DNA of 64,000 bases from Candidatus Gastranaerophilales bacterium (GCA_944323135.1 CALURI010000008.1:1-64000); one strand, 5' to 3'; shown: positions 17,409 to 26,466, numbered from the stretch's first letter. The notes: generated by a model from the sequence alone, not told the origin. Made by a program: numbers and translations.

Positions 17409-18374
17409 TTAAAATTCAAGAAGAACTTTTAATGTTTCTTTTTCCTTATTTTTTTCAAATGCCTCTAACGCATCATCTGCCTTATATCTGGCTGAAATCA
17501 AAGGAGAAAAATCTATTTTTTCTGATTTTAATAATCTTAATGCAGCAGGAAATTGTCCGCATCTTGAACCGAGTACAGTAATTTCATCAATCACGATAGG
17601 AGCGAGATTAAATTCTTTTGATGCTGCAACTGTACTTTTTAAGACTAAAACACCGCGTGGCTTTGTCAGTGCCAAAGCTGTTTCAAAACCGGAAATTGAA
17701 CCTGTTGCTTCTACGACTACATCATAAATTTTTTCAACTTTTAAATCATTAAGAAGTTTTGTTTCAACCCCCTGAGCACGAGCAATGTCAAGTTTGTTTT
17801 GATGCTTCCCGACAAGTGTTACATCTATATTTTGAGCATTTAATGTCAAAGCTGTAATAAGCCCGAGTTTTCCATCACCCAAAACAATTACTTTTTCAAA
17901 AGGTTTTATATGTAACTGCTCCGTAATTTCACAAGCAGCAGCAAGAGGTTCAACAAAAACAGCCTGTTCATCAGGAACATTATCAGGTACTTCAAACAAT
18001 ACTTCTAACGGCATTGTAAAATATTGTGCAAATACACCGTCTTTTCTCCAAATTCCTAAAGTATGACGCTCAGGACAGTGACGGTATAATTTTTCAGCAC
18101 AATAAGGACATTCAGGTTTTTTGCAGCCATAACTGATTTCTGCAACAACTCTTTTACCTAAAAGAGATTGATTATCATCATTAATTTCTTCAACGACTCC
18201 GACTGCTTCATGACCTAAAATTCCTTTATAGCCCATATAACCTTTTGTTATTTCATAATCGGTATTACAAATACCTGCCAAAGTAACACGTATCAGAGCT
18301 TCGCCTTTTTGCGGAACCGGTTTTTTATAATCGTTTACGAGCTTTAATCCTTCATCAAATACTACTGCTTTCAT
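17409..18374 (-). CDS. Zinc-dependent alcohol dehydrogenase (MDR family)
   Basis: A 321-residue medium-chain dehydrogenase, an NAD(P)-dependent enzyme that oxidises an alcohol or polyol. Catalytic zinc ligands: Cys in GICNTDYEI (about residue 36), GHEAVG (about 54) and VEPLAA (about 142). The structural zinc lobe is GCKKPECPYCAEKLYRHC (about 81-98). The Rossmann fold begins VIVLGDGKLGL (about 162), with GDGKLG in place of the usual GxGxxG. It is slightly short for the family (usually about 340). GAGG lies 7 nt before the ATG. It is 3 nt from the LptF/G frame and 22 nt from miaB, all minus, so it is probably in one operon. Substrate unknown. Confidence 0.87.
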   Translation of the reverse strand: MKAVVFDEGLKLVNDYKKPVPQKGEALIRVTLAGICNTDYEITKGYMGYKGILGHEAVGVVEEINDDNQSLLGKRVVAEISYGCKKPECPYCAEKLYRHCPERHTLGIWRKDGVFAQYFTMPLEVLFEVPDNVPDEQAVFVEPLAAACEITEQLHIKPFEKVIVLGDGKLGLITALTLNAQNIDVTLVGKHQNKLDIARAQGVETKLLNDLKVEKIYDVVVEATGSISGFETALALTKPRGVLVLKSTVAASKEFNLAPIVIDEITVLGSRCGQFPAALRLLKSEKIDFSPLISARYKADDALEAFEKNKEKETLKVLLEF

Positions 18375-18396
18375 TGTTAATCCTCACTTATAAAAT

Positions 18397-19746
18397 CTAT
18401 ACTAATTCACCTTTAAGATACCAAGTTTTCGCACCTGATATTTTTACATTTACAAATTGACCTGTCAAATCTTTATCACAAGGAATATGAACCGTTTTAA
18501 AGTTTCTTGTTTTTCCTGAGTTTATCATTTGCCCTTTGTGCTCGTAAAAACTTTCGACTAAAACTTCCATCTCACGACCAACATATTTCAGATTTGATTT
18601 AAGACAATTCTCCTGAATTTTTTTGTTTAATCTTTGAAATCTCTCATTTTTTACATCTTCAGGGATAAATTTATCAACCCATTTTGCCGCAACTGTTTTT
18701 TCTCTGGGAGAATAAGCAGCTACATTACAATAATCAAGTTCAAATTCATCAATCGCAGTTAAAGTTTCTTTAAACTGTTCTTCTGTTTCTCCGGGAAAAC
18801 CTGCAATAAAATCACTTGTAATTGTAACGTCAGGAACCATTTGACGAACTTTTTTTACAATTTCCGCATAAGTGTCCCTGTCATAACGCCTGTTCATTGC
18901 TTTTAAAACTTCAGAACTACCTGATTGCATAGGAATATGAAAATATTCACAAACCTTATCAAGCTCAACTGCAGTTTTAATAAGCTCATCTGTAATATCT
19001 GTAGGATAAGAAGTAACAAAACGTATCCTAAAATTTCCATCAACAGCATTTAAATCTCTTAAAAGCTGAGCTAATCTGTAATTTTTAAGATCATCTCTAT
19101 CAGGAAGTTTTGTCGGAAAATCTTTACCATAACTGTCAACATTTTGTCCCAAAAGCGTAATCTCTTTAAAACCTGAATTTAGGGCATCTTTTGCTTCTTT
19201 AATAATAATTTCCGGCATCCTAGAACGTTCTCTTCCTCTTGTATAAGGAACAATACAATATGTACAGAAATTGTTACAACCCTCAGTAATAGGAATCCAA
19301 GCATTTACACCTTTTACACGTTCAATATTGTATTCTTTTGCAATATTATCTTCAGTAGAATTTGTTTCCGTACATTCACAAACTCTTTCGCCATTATTTA
19401 TCTTTTTTATAATTTCAGGTAATGAATATATTTTATGTGTTCCCAAAACAAAATCCACATAAGGAGCTCTTGAAAATACCTTATTTGCTTTTTGCTGAGC
19501 GACACAACCGCAGATTCCGATTTTTATATCTTTACCTTCCTGCTTCCATTTTCCCCAAACTCCAAGTTGACTGAAAGCTTTATCTTCACTCAACTGTCTT
19601 ATTGAACAAGTATTGACCATTAACAAATCAGCTTTCTCAGGCTCTTTTATCTCATCATAACCAACATTTGATAACATACCGAGCATTCTTTCGGTATCTG
19701 ATTTATTCATTTGACAGCCCATAGTCTCTATATAAACATGTTTCAT
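18397..19746 (-). CDS. miaB: tRNA-2-methylthio-N6-dimethylallyladenosine synthase
   Basis: A 449-residue radical-SAM methylthiotransferase that adds a methylthio group to i6A37 of tRNAs reading UNN codons. The N-terminal MTTase domain has YIETMGCQMN, NTCSIR and GICGCVAQQ with the three Cys of the auxiliary 4Fe-4S cluster. The radical-SAM CxxxCxxC motif is CNNFCTYC (about residue 159), within ITEGCNNFCTYCIVPYTRGRERSR. A C-terminal TRAM domain (about 380-449) binds tRNA. I start at the ATG at 19746, 8 nt after AGGG, as MKHVYIETMGC is the normal family start; the frame extends 16 codons further with no ribosome site. It heads the operon with the dehydrogenase and perhaps the LptF/G gene. Confidence 0.95.
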   Translation of the reverse strand: MKHVYIETMGCQMNKSDTERMLGMLSNVGYDEIKEPEKADLLMVNTCSIRQLSEDKAFSQLGVWGKWKQEGKDIKIGICGCVAQQKANKVFSRAPYVDFVLGTHKIYSLPEIIKKINNGERVCECTETNSTEDNIAKEYNIERVKGVNAWIPITEGCNNFCTYCIVPYTRGRERSRMPEIIIKEAKDALNSGFKEITLLGQNVDSYGKDFPTKLPDRDDLKNYRLAQLLRDLNAVDGNFRIRFVTSYPTDITDELIKTAVELDKVCEYFHIPMQSGSSEVLKAMNRRYDRDTYAEIVKKVRQMVPDVTITSDFIAGFPGETEEQFKETLTAIDEFELDYCNVAAYSPREKTVAAKWVDKFIPEDVKNERFQRLNKKIQENCLKSNLKYVGREMEVLVESFYEHKGQMINSGKTRNFKTVHIPCDKDLTGQFVNVKISGAKTWYLKGELV

Positions 19747-19809
19747 TTTTTTATCCCTGCTATTCATAATCTTACAAAGTAAATTATAATACAAAAATAG
19801 TTAATATAT

Positions 19810-19838
19810 TTGACTTTTAAAGAATATAATATTATCAT
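19810..19838 (+). promoter_or_regulatory. Promoter of acyl-CoA synthetase operon
   Basis: TTGACT (19810-19815), 17 nt, TATCAT (19833-19838). Transcription would start near 19845, about 26 nt before the ATG at 19871, leaving room for the AAGGTG ribosome site. Confidence 0.5.
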
Positions 19839-19870
19839 TTATCTAGATGGTTTAAAAAGGTGTATATTAT

Positions 19871-21544
19871 ATGGGGTATGAAAAGAAAAATGTTCTCATG
19901 CTTTTACAAGAGAGAACAGACAAATTTGCAGATAAAGTCGCATTAGGAATGAAAACACAATATGGCTGGAAGGAATTTACTTATAAAGGGGTAGGACTTT
20001 TATCCAGAAAGCTTGCTTATTACCTTTTAACAAAGCTTAATGTAAAAAAAGGAGACAGATTGGCAATTCTTTCCGAATCCAAACCGGAATACGGAGCATG
20101 CGTATTTGCATCAGTAATTTCCGGAATGATTACTGTTCCTTTAGATATCAAACTTACAAAATTTGAATTAAAATCAATTCTTACAGATTGTGAACCTTCT
20201 GTTATTCTTGTTTCTAAAAATTATATTGAAATGGCAAAATTCTTAAAAGAAGAAATCCATTCCATAAAGGAAATTCTTGTAATCGATGAACCTTCATACA
20301 GCTTTAATGAAAAAAGTATATATCAACTTGAAGATAATTATGATTGCAAATGGAGTTTAAGAAGTTCCAAATCAACAGCTTTTATTATATATACCTCCGG
20401 AACAACCGGCTGCCCTAAAGGGGTTGAAATAACATTTGACAATATGCTCGCTCAACTTGATGATTTAAGGTATGTGTTAGAACAAATATTACCGTATAAA
20501 AATATAAATATCTTGTCTATTCTTCCGATGAATCATCTTTTTGAAATGACAGTGGGATTTTCAACATTTTTACACTTCGGCTTTTCAATATACTATACAC
20601 CAAGCCTTAAACCAAAAGATATTTTAAGTATAATGCGGGAAAAACAAATTGAATTTATGATTGTAGTCCCAGCATTTTTAAAATTGTTGAAAACAGGCAT
20701 TGAAACTGAATTGAATAATTCATCTAAAATAGTTAAAACAGCCTTTAAAATATTATTTTTTGCAGCAAAATTTATTCCGTCATACAGAATAAAGAAAATA
20801 TTATTTAAGAAAATTCATGACAAATTCGGCGGACATTTTTCAGGCTGTATATCAGGCGGTGCACCGTTAGATATTTCTGTAGGTGAATTTTTTGAAAGAA
20901 TCGGGATAAAAGTATATCAAGGATATGGTTTGTCAGAAGTTAGTCCTGTTGCATCAGTAAACTTTGACAGACGAGGAGATATCGCATCTGTAGGCAGACC
21001 GCTAAACAGTTTTCAAGCAAAAATAGATCCTGAAACAGGTGAATTAATGCTAAAAGGACCTGCCGTTATGAAAGGGTATCATAATCAACCTCAAATGACT
21101 GCTGAAGTTATAGAACCTGACGGATGGCTGCATACAGGTGATGTTGCCAAAATAAGTAAGGAAGGACATATCTATATAACAGGAAGAATTAAAAATATGA
21201 TAGTCCTTTCAGGCGGGAAAAAAGTTTTTCCGGAAGAAGTAGAAAGTATTCTTGAAAAAAGTCCTTATTTCAGTGAAGTCTGCGTATTAGGAATCAAAAA
21301 AACTTTCGGAGTAAAAGACGGAGCAGAAGAAATTACAGCAATTATTGTACCGCGTCAAAATCTTTATGAAGAATTGGATCAGGATGCGGTAGAAAAACTT
21401 GTAAAAGCAGAAGTTAAAAAATTATCTTTATATTTGACTGCTTACAAAAGACCTGTTAATATTGTAATCAGTAAAGAACCTTTACCGAGAACTGCGACAA
21501 ATAAAGTTAAACGCAATAAGGTAAAAGAACTTGTAACAGCCTAA
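19871..21544 (+). CDS. AMP-binding protein, long-chain acyl-CoA synthetase-like
   Basis: A 557-residue adenylate-forming enzyme that activates a fatty acid with ATP and, in most relatives, passes it to CoA. Motifs: the P-loop YTSGTTGCPKG (about residue 174), the substrate-site YGLSEVSPV (about 354), the adenylate-binding WLHTGD (about 416), GRIKNMI (about 433) and a C-terminal Lys in TATNKVKRNK. It resembles FadD-type and acyl-ACP synthetases; which acceptor it uses cannot be seen. There is a hydrophobic patch (FKILFFAAKFIPSYRIKKILFKKI, about 295) that may touch the membrane. AAGGTG precedes the start. The small secreted-protein gene follows after 20 nt and is probably co-transcribed. Confidence 0.9.
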   Translation: MGYEKKNVLMLLQERTDKFADKVALGMKTQYGWKEFTYKGVGLLSRKLAYYLLTKLNVKKGDRLAILSESKPEYGACVFASVISGMITVPLDIKLTKFELKSILTDCEPSVILVSKNYIEMAKFLKEEIHSIKEILVIDEPSYSFNEKSIYQLEDNYDCKWSLRSSKSTAFIIYTSGTTGCPKGVEITFDNMLAQLDDLRYVLEQILPYKNINILSILPMNHLFEMTVGFSTFLHFGFSIYYTPSLKPKDILSIMREKQIEFMIVVPAFLKLLKTGIETELNNSSKIVKTAFKILFFAAKFIPSYRIKKILFKKIHDKFGGHFSGCISGGAPLDISVGEFFERIGIKVYQGYGLSEVSPVASVNFDRRGDIASVGRPLNSFQAKIDPETGELMLKGPAVMKGYHNQPQMTAEVIEPDGWLHTGDVAKISKEGHIYITGRIKNMIVLSGGKKVFPEEVESILEKSPYFSEVCVLGIKKTFGVKDGAEEITAIIVPRQNLYEELDQDAVEKLVKAEVKKLSLYLTAYKRPVNIVISKEPLPRTATNKVKRNKVKELVTA

Positions 21545-21564
21545 AAATTCTCTATGGAGACATC

Positions 21565-22032
21565 ATGAAAAAAATAATATTATTATCAATTTTGTTTTTA
21601 TTTGCAGGTATACCTATACTTGCAAATGAAGTAAATGAAGCACAATCTGACTATCAAGAACAGGTTGAATCATTAGACCCGTCTGAAATTACACAGATGC
21701 CTGCACCGGTTAAAACAGAAAAAACTCTGGTTGTACCTCCGAAATGGACTGATTTTTGCGAATCAGGGTATGAAAATGCAGTTTATAAAGACAGCCATGA
21801 TGTGTTTAACATTTTCAGTTTTGTTAAATCAGAACGTGTTAAAAAGAATTACTGGGCTGAACGCCGTGTCAGTTTTGAAAATTATTTAAAAACTTGTAAT
21901 GCTTTAGATGACGAAGCGAAAGTCACCTGTTATCAAGAACTTACAAAATCCGAAGAACAAAAAAATGATTTGTATAAGCTTAAACGTAAACAACTGTTAT
22001 ATGAAAATAACATTGAACTTAACAGAAGATAA
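21565..22032 (+). CDS. Secreted protein of unknown function
   Basis: A 155-residue protein. Residues 1 to about 20 (MKKIILLSILFLFAGIPILA) are a Sec signal peptide. The mature part has a Pro-rich linker (QMPAPVKTEKTLVVPPK) and a helical, charged domain with three Cys (DFCESG, KTCNAL, VTCYQEL), two of which could pair. No family was recognised. GGAG lies before the ATG, and the gene starts 20 nt after the acyl-CoA synthetase stop, so it is probably the second gene of that operon. It ends 16 nt from the convergent 22048 gene. Confidence 0.7.
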   Translation: MKKIILLSILFLFAGIPILANEVNEAQSDYQEQVESLDPSEITQMPAPVKTEKTLVVPPKWTDFCESGYENAVYKDSHDVFNIFSFVKSERVKKNYWAERRVSFENYLKTCNALDDEAKVTCYQELTKSEEQKNDLYKLKRKQLLYENNIELNRR

Positions 22033-22047
22033 ATAACAAATCACAAA

Positions 22048-22539
22048 TTATGCTGCAGTTTCTTCTTGTTCCTTATCTTTCTTAATAAATAAGAATTCAC
22101 CTTTATATGATGGTGCTGAACCGTTTTTATCTTTACCGGCAGCTAAACTTATTATACTGTTAAATTTTGGTGCTTCATCATTTTTTTGAACATTACCGAC
22201 ACCTTCATTTAAAGCAACAGTAATTTTACCTTCAACATTTTTCTGTACATTTTGAGCAGCTTTAGAATTCAAGTATTGAATAGATTTTAATACATCTTGA
22301 CTCAATTGAATTTGTAAACCAGAATTATTCATAGCAACTTGACGTGCAACAGAAACATCTACATTTCCCTTATATAAATCAATATCAAGAGTTTGTGCTC
22401 TAAAATTGATACCTGATGAAGAGGTATTATATTGGCTGTTTTTTTCTGCAGCACGTTTCAAAATTTCATTTGAAACCTGTTTTAATGTTGTTGTATCAAT
22501 CCCTAATTTGTATTGTGCATTAAAAAGACCAATTGCCAT
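22048..22539 (-). CDS. Hypothetical protein
   Basis: A 163-residue protein of unknown function without a signal peptide or membrane span. It starts MAIGLFNAQYKLGID, has an Asn/Ser/Gln-rich middle with GINFRAQTLDIDLYKGN, and an amphipathic helical stretch around VARQVAMNNSGLQIQLSQDVLKSIQYLNSK. GINFRAQ is weakly like the F-x-G motif of other proteins here but lacks the Gly and is internal. I prefer the ATG at 22539, with AAGGGA 9 nt upstream, over a GTG at 22593 that has no ribosome site; the 18 extra residues there are basic. Confidence 0.6.
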   Translation of the reverse strand: MAIGLFNAQYKLGIDTTTLKQVSNEILKRAAEKNSQYNTSSSGINFRAQTLDIDLYKGNVDVSVARQVAMNNSGLQIQLSQDVLKSIQYLNSKAAQNVQKNVEGKITVALNEGVGNVQKNDEAPKFNSIISLAAGKDKNGSAPSYKGEFLFIKKDKEQEETAA

Positions 22540-22715
22540 ATCTTTAAATCCCTTTTCTATTTGTTTCCTTATTATTGTTATCGGCTTTTTCACTGATAAA
22601 CTTTAATTTTTGAGAGGTGCTCGTAACAATACTTAACATTTTTTAAATAAAAAGGCAATTTTAAATTAACGATATACTTTATATATATAAGAGTATATAA
22701 ATTAAGAGAGGTATT

Positions 22716-23162
22716 ATGGGTTTAGATAATACTTTATACACACTTAGTAATGTTAATGCCCTGCTCGGCAGCGCAGTCGGTTTTGCAGACGCAAAAAATA
22801 ACGGTGTTCCAACAGGCGAAGCTCTTATGGACTTTGGCTTTAACATTATGAACGGAGCCATAAGAAACGAAGCAGCAAGAGATATAAGAAGACATACAGG
22901 CAGTTATCTTGGCTATGCAGTCAATTCAGCAGCAGGATACGGCAATCCTATTGCTAATGCTCAAGGTACTATGGGTTTAATCGGGGCATCAATGGTTACA
23001 TCACCTTTTGGGATTTTCGGATGCGGATTTAATCCTTATATGACATCATCAATTTATGGATGCGGACCTTGGGGCGGAGGCTTTTTCGGCGGCTGCGGGT
23101 GTGGACCGGGATTTATGTTTGGCGGGCCGTCTTTCTTCGGAGTAAGAGGTTTTTGGTGCTAA
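22716..23162 (+). CDS. Hypothetical protein with Gly/Cys/Phe-rich C-terminus
   Basis: A 148-residue protein. The first 100 residues contain small-residue helices (NALLGSAVGFADAK, EALMDFGFNIMNGAI, GTMGLIGASMV). The last 50 are a low-complexity Gly/Phe/Cys region: FGIFGCGFNPYM, YGCGPWGGGFFGGCGCGPGFMFGGPSFFG, ending FWC, with six Cys in about 45 residues. Such a tail could cross-link by disulfides or bind metal; no family is known to me. A strong AGAGAGG ribosome site precedes the ATG. The stop overlaps that of the convergent solute-binding gene by 4 nt. Confidence 0.65.
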   Translation: MGLDNTLYTLSNVNALLGSAVGFADAKNNGVPTGEALMDFGFNIMNGAIRNEAARDIRRHTGSYLGYAVNSAAGYGNPIANAQGTMGLIGASMVTSPFGIFGCGFNPYMTSSIYGCGPWGGGFFGGCGCGPGFMFGGPSFFGVRGFWC

Positions 23163-24385
23163 TCCGCCTGAATTAATTTAATTTTATCAGAAACATCATT
23201 GAGAATATTTTCAGTGGTGTTTTTGTTTAAAAGAATTTGTTGAACTGCTGTATTTATAATTGTATTAATTTCCTTTTGATCTTTCATCGGTTTGAATGAA
23301 GGTTCAATATCATTAAGTTGCTTGGCACTAATTACACGAGCCTTTGCAATAAGATCATTTTCAGCATAAGAATTATAGAAATCATCTCTTAAAGTATCTT
23401 TATTAACGGCCAGTATGTTTGTCAATTTTGCAAGCTCCAATTGATTTTCAGTATTTGTTAAAAATAGAGCAAACTTTAATGCTTCATTTTTATGCTTAGC
23501 ACGTATAGGGATTACAAAATTCATTAAAGAAAAATCATTTTGCCCGAGTTTTCCTGTAATTTGAGGTGCAACATCCGTATTTTTATAAGTTGAAGGAGCA
23601 TTTTCTTTTATCATATTCAAGAAATTTGCACCGGCTTGAAAAAATACTATCTGTTCTGCCATATATTTTTCTAATGCTTCCCGATGAGTTTGGGTTACTG
23701 ATTCTTTCGGGATTAAATTATTTACATATAAGTGTTTAAAATATTCAAAAACCTTTACGGATTCATCAGAATTTATATTTGATGCAGTCACTCCATATTT
23801 ATTCAAAATTCTTAGCATAGTATCATTTTCAGTTATATTTGGCAAAAGAACATAAGCACCTGTTTTTGCTTTAAGCTGAGGTGCAATTTCGCCTAAATCT
23901 TCAAAAGTTTCAGGCATTTTTACACCGGACTCAGATAATAATTTTTTATTATAAATAGTTACGGCAGAAGTAGCATACCAAGGAAGAGAATACAACTTCC
24001 CGTTATATTTAAGAGAATTTATAATATCTTTATTAAATTGTTGAGTAAAATTGTCATCAATCTCATATAACGCACCTCTTTGAGCTAAAAGCGCAGAAAA
24101 ATCAGGATTAAGATTAATTAAATCAGGCGGATTATCACTTAAAACAGATGCCAAAGTACGTTTTTCGCCTTCCGAAAAAGGTACATCAACCCATTTAATT
24201 TTTATTTCAGGATTTTGCGCCTCGAATTCTTTAATAACCTTATTCATATAAGGTGAAAAATCGCTCATTTGTAAAGTCCAAAAAATAACTTCATTATCAG
24301 AAGATTTTTTATTAACCGGAATTGTTATCCCAACGAGAAAAATAACAAATATAATAATACATATTTTTATTACAAAACTTTTCAC
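23159..24385 (-). CDS. Extracellular solute-binding protein (family 1, sugar ABC type)
   Basis: A 408-residue periplasmic binding protein like those that deliver sugars to ABC importers. The N-terminal hydrophobic segment (FVIKICIIIFVIFLVGITIPV) is an uncleaved anchor or signal, with no lipobox Cys. Then come VIFWTLQMSDFSPYMNKVIKEFEAQNPEIKIKWVDVPF, the typical opening of the family, NPPDLINLN, and YSLPWYATSAVTIYNKKLL, the hinge and ligand-cleft motifs. The start is a GTG at 24385 with only a weak ribosome site. No permease or ATPase gene is adjacent, so it must work with components encoded elsewhere. The ligand is unknown. Confidence 0.87.
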   Translation of the reverse strand: MKSFVIKICIIIFVIFLVGITIPVNKKSSDNEVIFWTLQMSDFSPYMNKVIKEFEAQNPEIKIKWVDVPFSEGEKRTLASVLSDNPPDLINLNPDFSALLAQRGALYEIDDNFTQQFNKDIINSLKYNGKLYSLPWYATSAVTIYNKKLLSESGVKMPETFEDLGEIAPQLKAKTGAYVLLPNITENDTMLRILNKYGVTASNINSDESVKVFEYFKHLYVNNLIPKESVTQTHREALEKYMAEQIVFFQAGANFLNMIKENAPSTYKNTDVAPQITGKLGQNDFSLMNFVIPIRAKHKNEALKFALFLTNTENQLELAKLTNILAVNKDTLRDDFYNSYAENDLIAKARVISAKQLNDIEPSFKPMKDQKEINTIINTAVQQILLNKNTTENILNDVSDKIKLIQAD

Positions 24386-24427
24386 TTTATACCACTCACT
24401 TTTGCCTAACCATGTTACAATTATACT

Positions 24428-25660
24428 ATGAATAATCTATTTACGGAACTGGAAAATCAAAATAAGCAAATTCCGCTGGCAGAACTTTTGCGTCCCAAAA
24501 CGATAGAAGAATTTTTGGGACAAAGTAATGTTATTTCTCCAAATAGTCCGATATTAAATTTGTTAAAAACAAACAGACTTTTTTCAATGATATTCTGGGG
24601 AACACCTGGCTGCGGAAAAACTACACTTGCAAGATTAATTGCGACAAAAACAAATGCTAATTTTATAGAAATTTCTGCCGTAACCTCAGGTGTAAAAGAT
24701 ATAAAAGATGCTGTTGAAAACGCTAAAGAAGCATTAAGAAGCGGGATTAAAACAATTCTTTTTATAGATGAAATCCATAGATATTCAAAAACTCAGCAAG
24801 ATGCACTTTTACCTCATCTTGAAAACGGAACATTATTTTTAATCGGTTCGACAACAGAAAATCCGTCATTCCAAGTTGTCCCTGCACTTTTATCAAGAGT
24901 TCAGGTTGTAAGATTAAATTCCATTGACGATACAAGCATGGAAAAAATTATTAAAAAAGGTTTTTCATACCTTGCAAAGAATTATCTGCCAATGGATTGT
25001 GAAAGCGGAGCCATAGATTTTATTATAAATCTCGCTCGCGGAGATGCTCGTTATGCCCTTAATGTCGTTGAAAATGCATATTTTGCAAGTGATTTAAAAG
25101 ACAACAGGCGAAATTTAACAGTCAAAATTATTGAAGAAATTTGTCAAAAAAGAAACACCAGATATTCTCAACAAGAACATTATGATTGTGCTTCAGCTTT
25201 TCAAAAAAGCCTTAGAGGAAGTGATCCTGATGCCGCAATTTATTATCTTGCAAAAATGATTACAGCAGGAGAAGACCCCAGATTTATTGCAAGAAGACTC
25301 ATTACCTGTGCAGCAGAAGATGTTGGGAATGCCGACACTAATGCTTTAAATGTTGCACTTAATGCATATAAAGCTGTTGAATTACTGGGGCTTCCTGAAG
25401 GCAGAATCCCTCTTGCTCAAGCTGTAATTTATGTTGCTAGAGCACCAAAATCAAATGAAACCATAACTGCAATTGATACGGCATTACAAGATATTGCCTC
25501 CGGAAAAGATTTTCCGCCTCCAATGCATCTTAGAGATGCACATTATAAAGATGCGAAAAATTACGGATTCGGGATAGGCTATATTTACAGCCATGATGCA
25601 CCTGACGTTAAACAACAGTTTCTACCTGATGAACTTATAGGCAGAAAATATACAAAATAA
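24428..25660 (+). CDS. rarA: Replication-associated recombination protein A (AAA+ ATPase)
   Basis: A 410-residue AAA+ ATPase (RarA/MgsA, WRNIP1 family) that acts at stalled forks and binds SSB. Walker A GTPGCGKTTLA (about residue 58) and Walker B ILFIDEIHRYSKTQQDALLPHLE (about 113) are present, with sensor 1 GSTTENPSF and sensor 2 GDARYALNVVE. The C-terminal tetramerisation region contains SLRGSDPDAAIYYLAKM and RRLITCAAEDVGNAD. There is no Shine-Dalgarno site: TACAAT (24416-24421) ends 6 nt before the ATG and is followed by TATACT, the same TATACTATG join seen at mfd, so a leaderless mRNA is likely. A bidirectional terminator follows. Confidence 0.95.
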   Translation: MNNLFTELENQNKQIPLAELLRPKTIEEFLGQSNVISPNSPILNLLKTNRLFSMIFWGTPGCGKTTLARLIATKTNANFIEISAVTSGVKDIKDAVENAKEALRSGIKTILFIDEIHRYSKTQQDALLPHLENGTLFLIGSTTENPSFQVVPALLSRVQVVRLNSIDDTSMEKIIKKGFSYLAKNYLPMDCESGAIDFIINLARGDARYALNVVENAYFASDLKDNRRNLTVKIIEEICQKRNTRYSQQEHYDCASAFQKSLRGSDPDAAIYYLAKMITAGEDPRFIARRLITCAAEDVGNADTNALNVALNAYKAVELLGLPEGRIPLAQAVIYVARAPKSNETITAIDTALQDIASGKDFPPPMHLRDAHYKDAKNYGFGIGYIYSHDAPDVKQQFLPDELIGRKYTK

Positions 25661-25668
25661 TAAATTAT

Positions 25669-25702
25669 AAAAAAAGACCGTTTTTCAAAACGGTCTTTTT
25701 TT
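25669..25702. terminator. Bidirectional terminator
   Basis: AAGACCGTTTT and AAAACGGTCTT pair across a 3-nt loop, flanked by A and T runs. It is shared by rarA and the convergent LysM gene. Confidence 0.9.
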
Positions 25703-25705
25703 TAT

Positions 25706-26269
25706 TTATTCAGCTTGTTTTTCTTCCATCGGAATTATCAATTTTTGCCCGATGCTAAGCTTATTCGGATTTGTAAGGTTATTTGTCTTTAGCACCAGAG
25801 ATTCTTTTTCTTTACTGTATGAACCGTAAAATCTGATTAAAATACTCTCCATAGTATCGCCGCTTTGTACTGTATAAGTTTCATTTATAGCAACGGATTC
25901 TGATTTTTCCGCAGAAGAAGGAATAAAATTAAGACTTAATTTTTCTTTCTTAGCCGGAGCCGGAGAAGAAGCCATTTTTTCCTTTAATGAATTAAATCCG
26001 TTAGCTGAAAAGCTAATCATAACTGTTAATATAAGCATTACAACAGCGCCGACAATAAAACCAGCCGCAAGATAAACACTCGGAGATTTATCGTTTTTTT
26101 GATTAACTTTAAAATTTTGCCATAAAACGTCTAATTCTCTTTCCTTATTTGGTCTGACATAAACGCCTGGCGAATTATCATATTGGTCACGTCTGTACTG
26201 AGACAATGCTTCTAATACAGCCATTTTTTCCTTAGATAGATTTGATCTTCTGATAGTTGAACTCTTCAT
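25706..26269 (-). CDS. LysM-domain membrane protein
   Basis: A 187-residue protein. A basic cytoplasmic N-terminal part (about 75 residues, with EKMAVLEALSQYRRDQYDNSPGVYVRP) precedes one transmembrane helix (VYLAAGFIVGAVVMLILTVMISF), then a Pro/Ala/Lys linker and a C-terminal LysM domain (TYTVQSGDTMESILIRFYGS... LTNPNKLSIGQKLIIP), which binds the glycan strands of peptidoglycan. The topology puts LysM in the periplasm and suggests a cell-wall-anchored bridge to the cytoplasm. Two ATGs (26278 and 26269) are possible; AGGG is only 1 nt before the first and 10 nt before the second, so I use 26269. It converges with rarA. Confidence 0.82.
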   Translation of the reverse strand: MKSSTIRRSNLSKEKMAVLEALSQYRRDQYDNSPGVYVRPNKERELDVLWQNFKVNQKNDKSPSVYLAAGFIVGAVVMLILTVMISFSANGFNSLKEKMASSPAPAKKEKLSLNFIPSSAEKSESVAINETYTVQSGDTMESILIRFYGSYSKEKESLVLKTNNLTNPNKLSIGQKLIIPMEEKQAE

Positions 26270-26402
26270 TTTTTCCATACCCTAATAATAAATTGTTCTT
26301 AATAAATGAAATATATCATAAGGATATTTTTAATTCAAGTACTTATAAAAACGTTACAATTCAAGGGTTTAAGTCATACCTTAACTTAATTTAACATGCT
26401 TC

Positions 26403-26430
26403 TTGATTTTTCTCATTTTTAATATATTAT
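26403..26430 (+). promoter_or_regulatory. Promoter of rpmB
   Basis: TTGATT (26403-26408), 16 nt, TATTAT (26425-26430), about 36 nt before the rpmB ATG. Confidence 0.55.
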
Positions 26431-26466
26431 TAAAATACACAAACTAGCTAGAAAAGGAAATAAATT

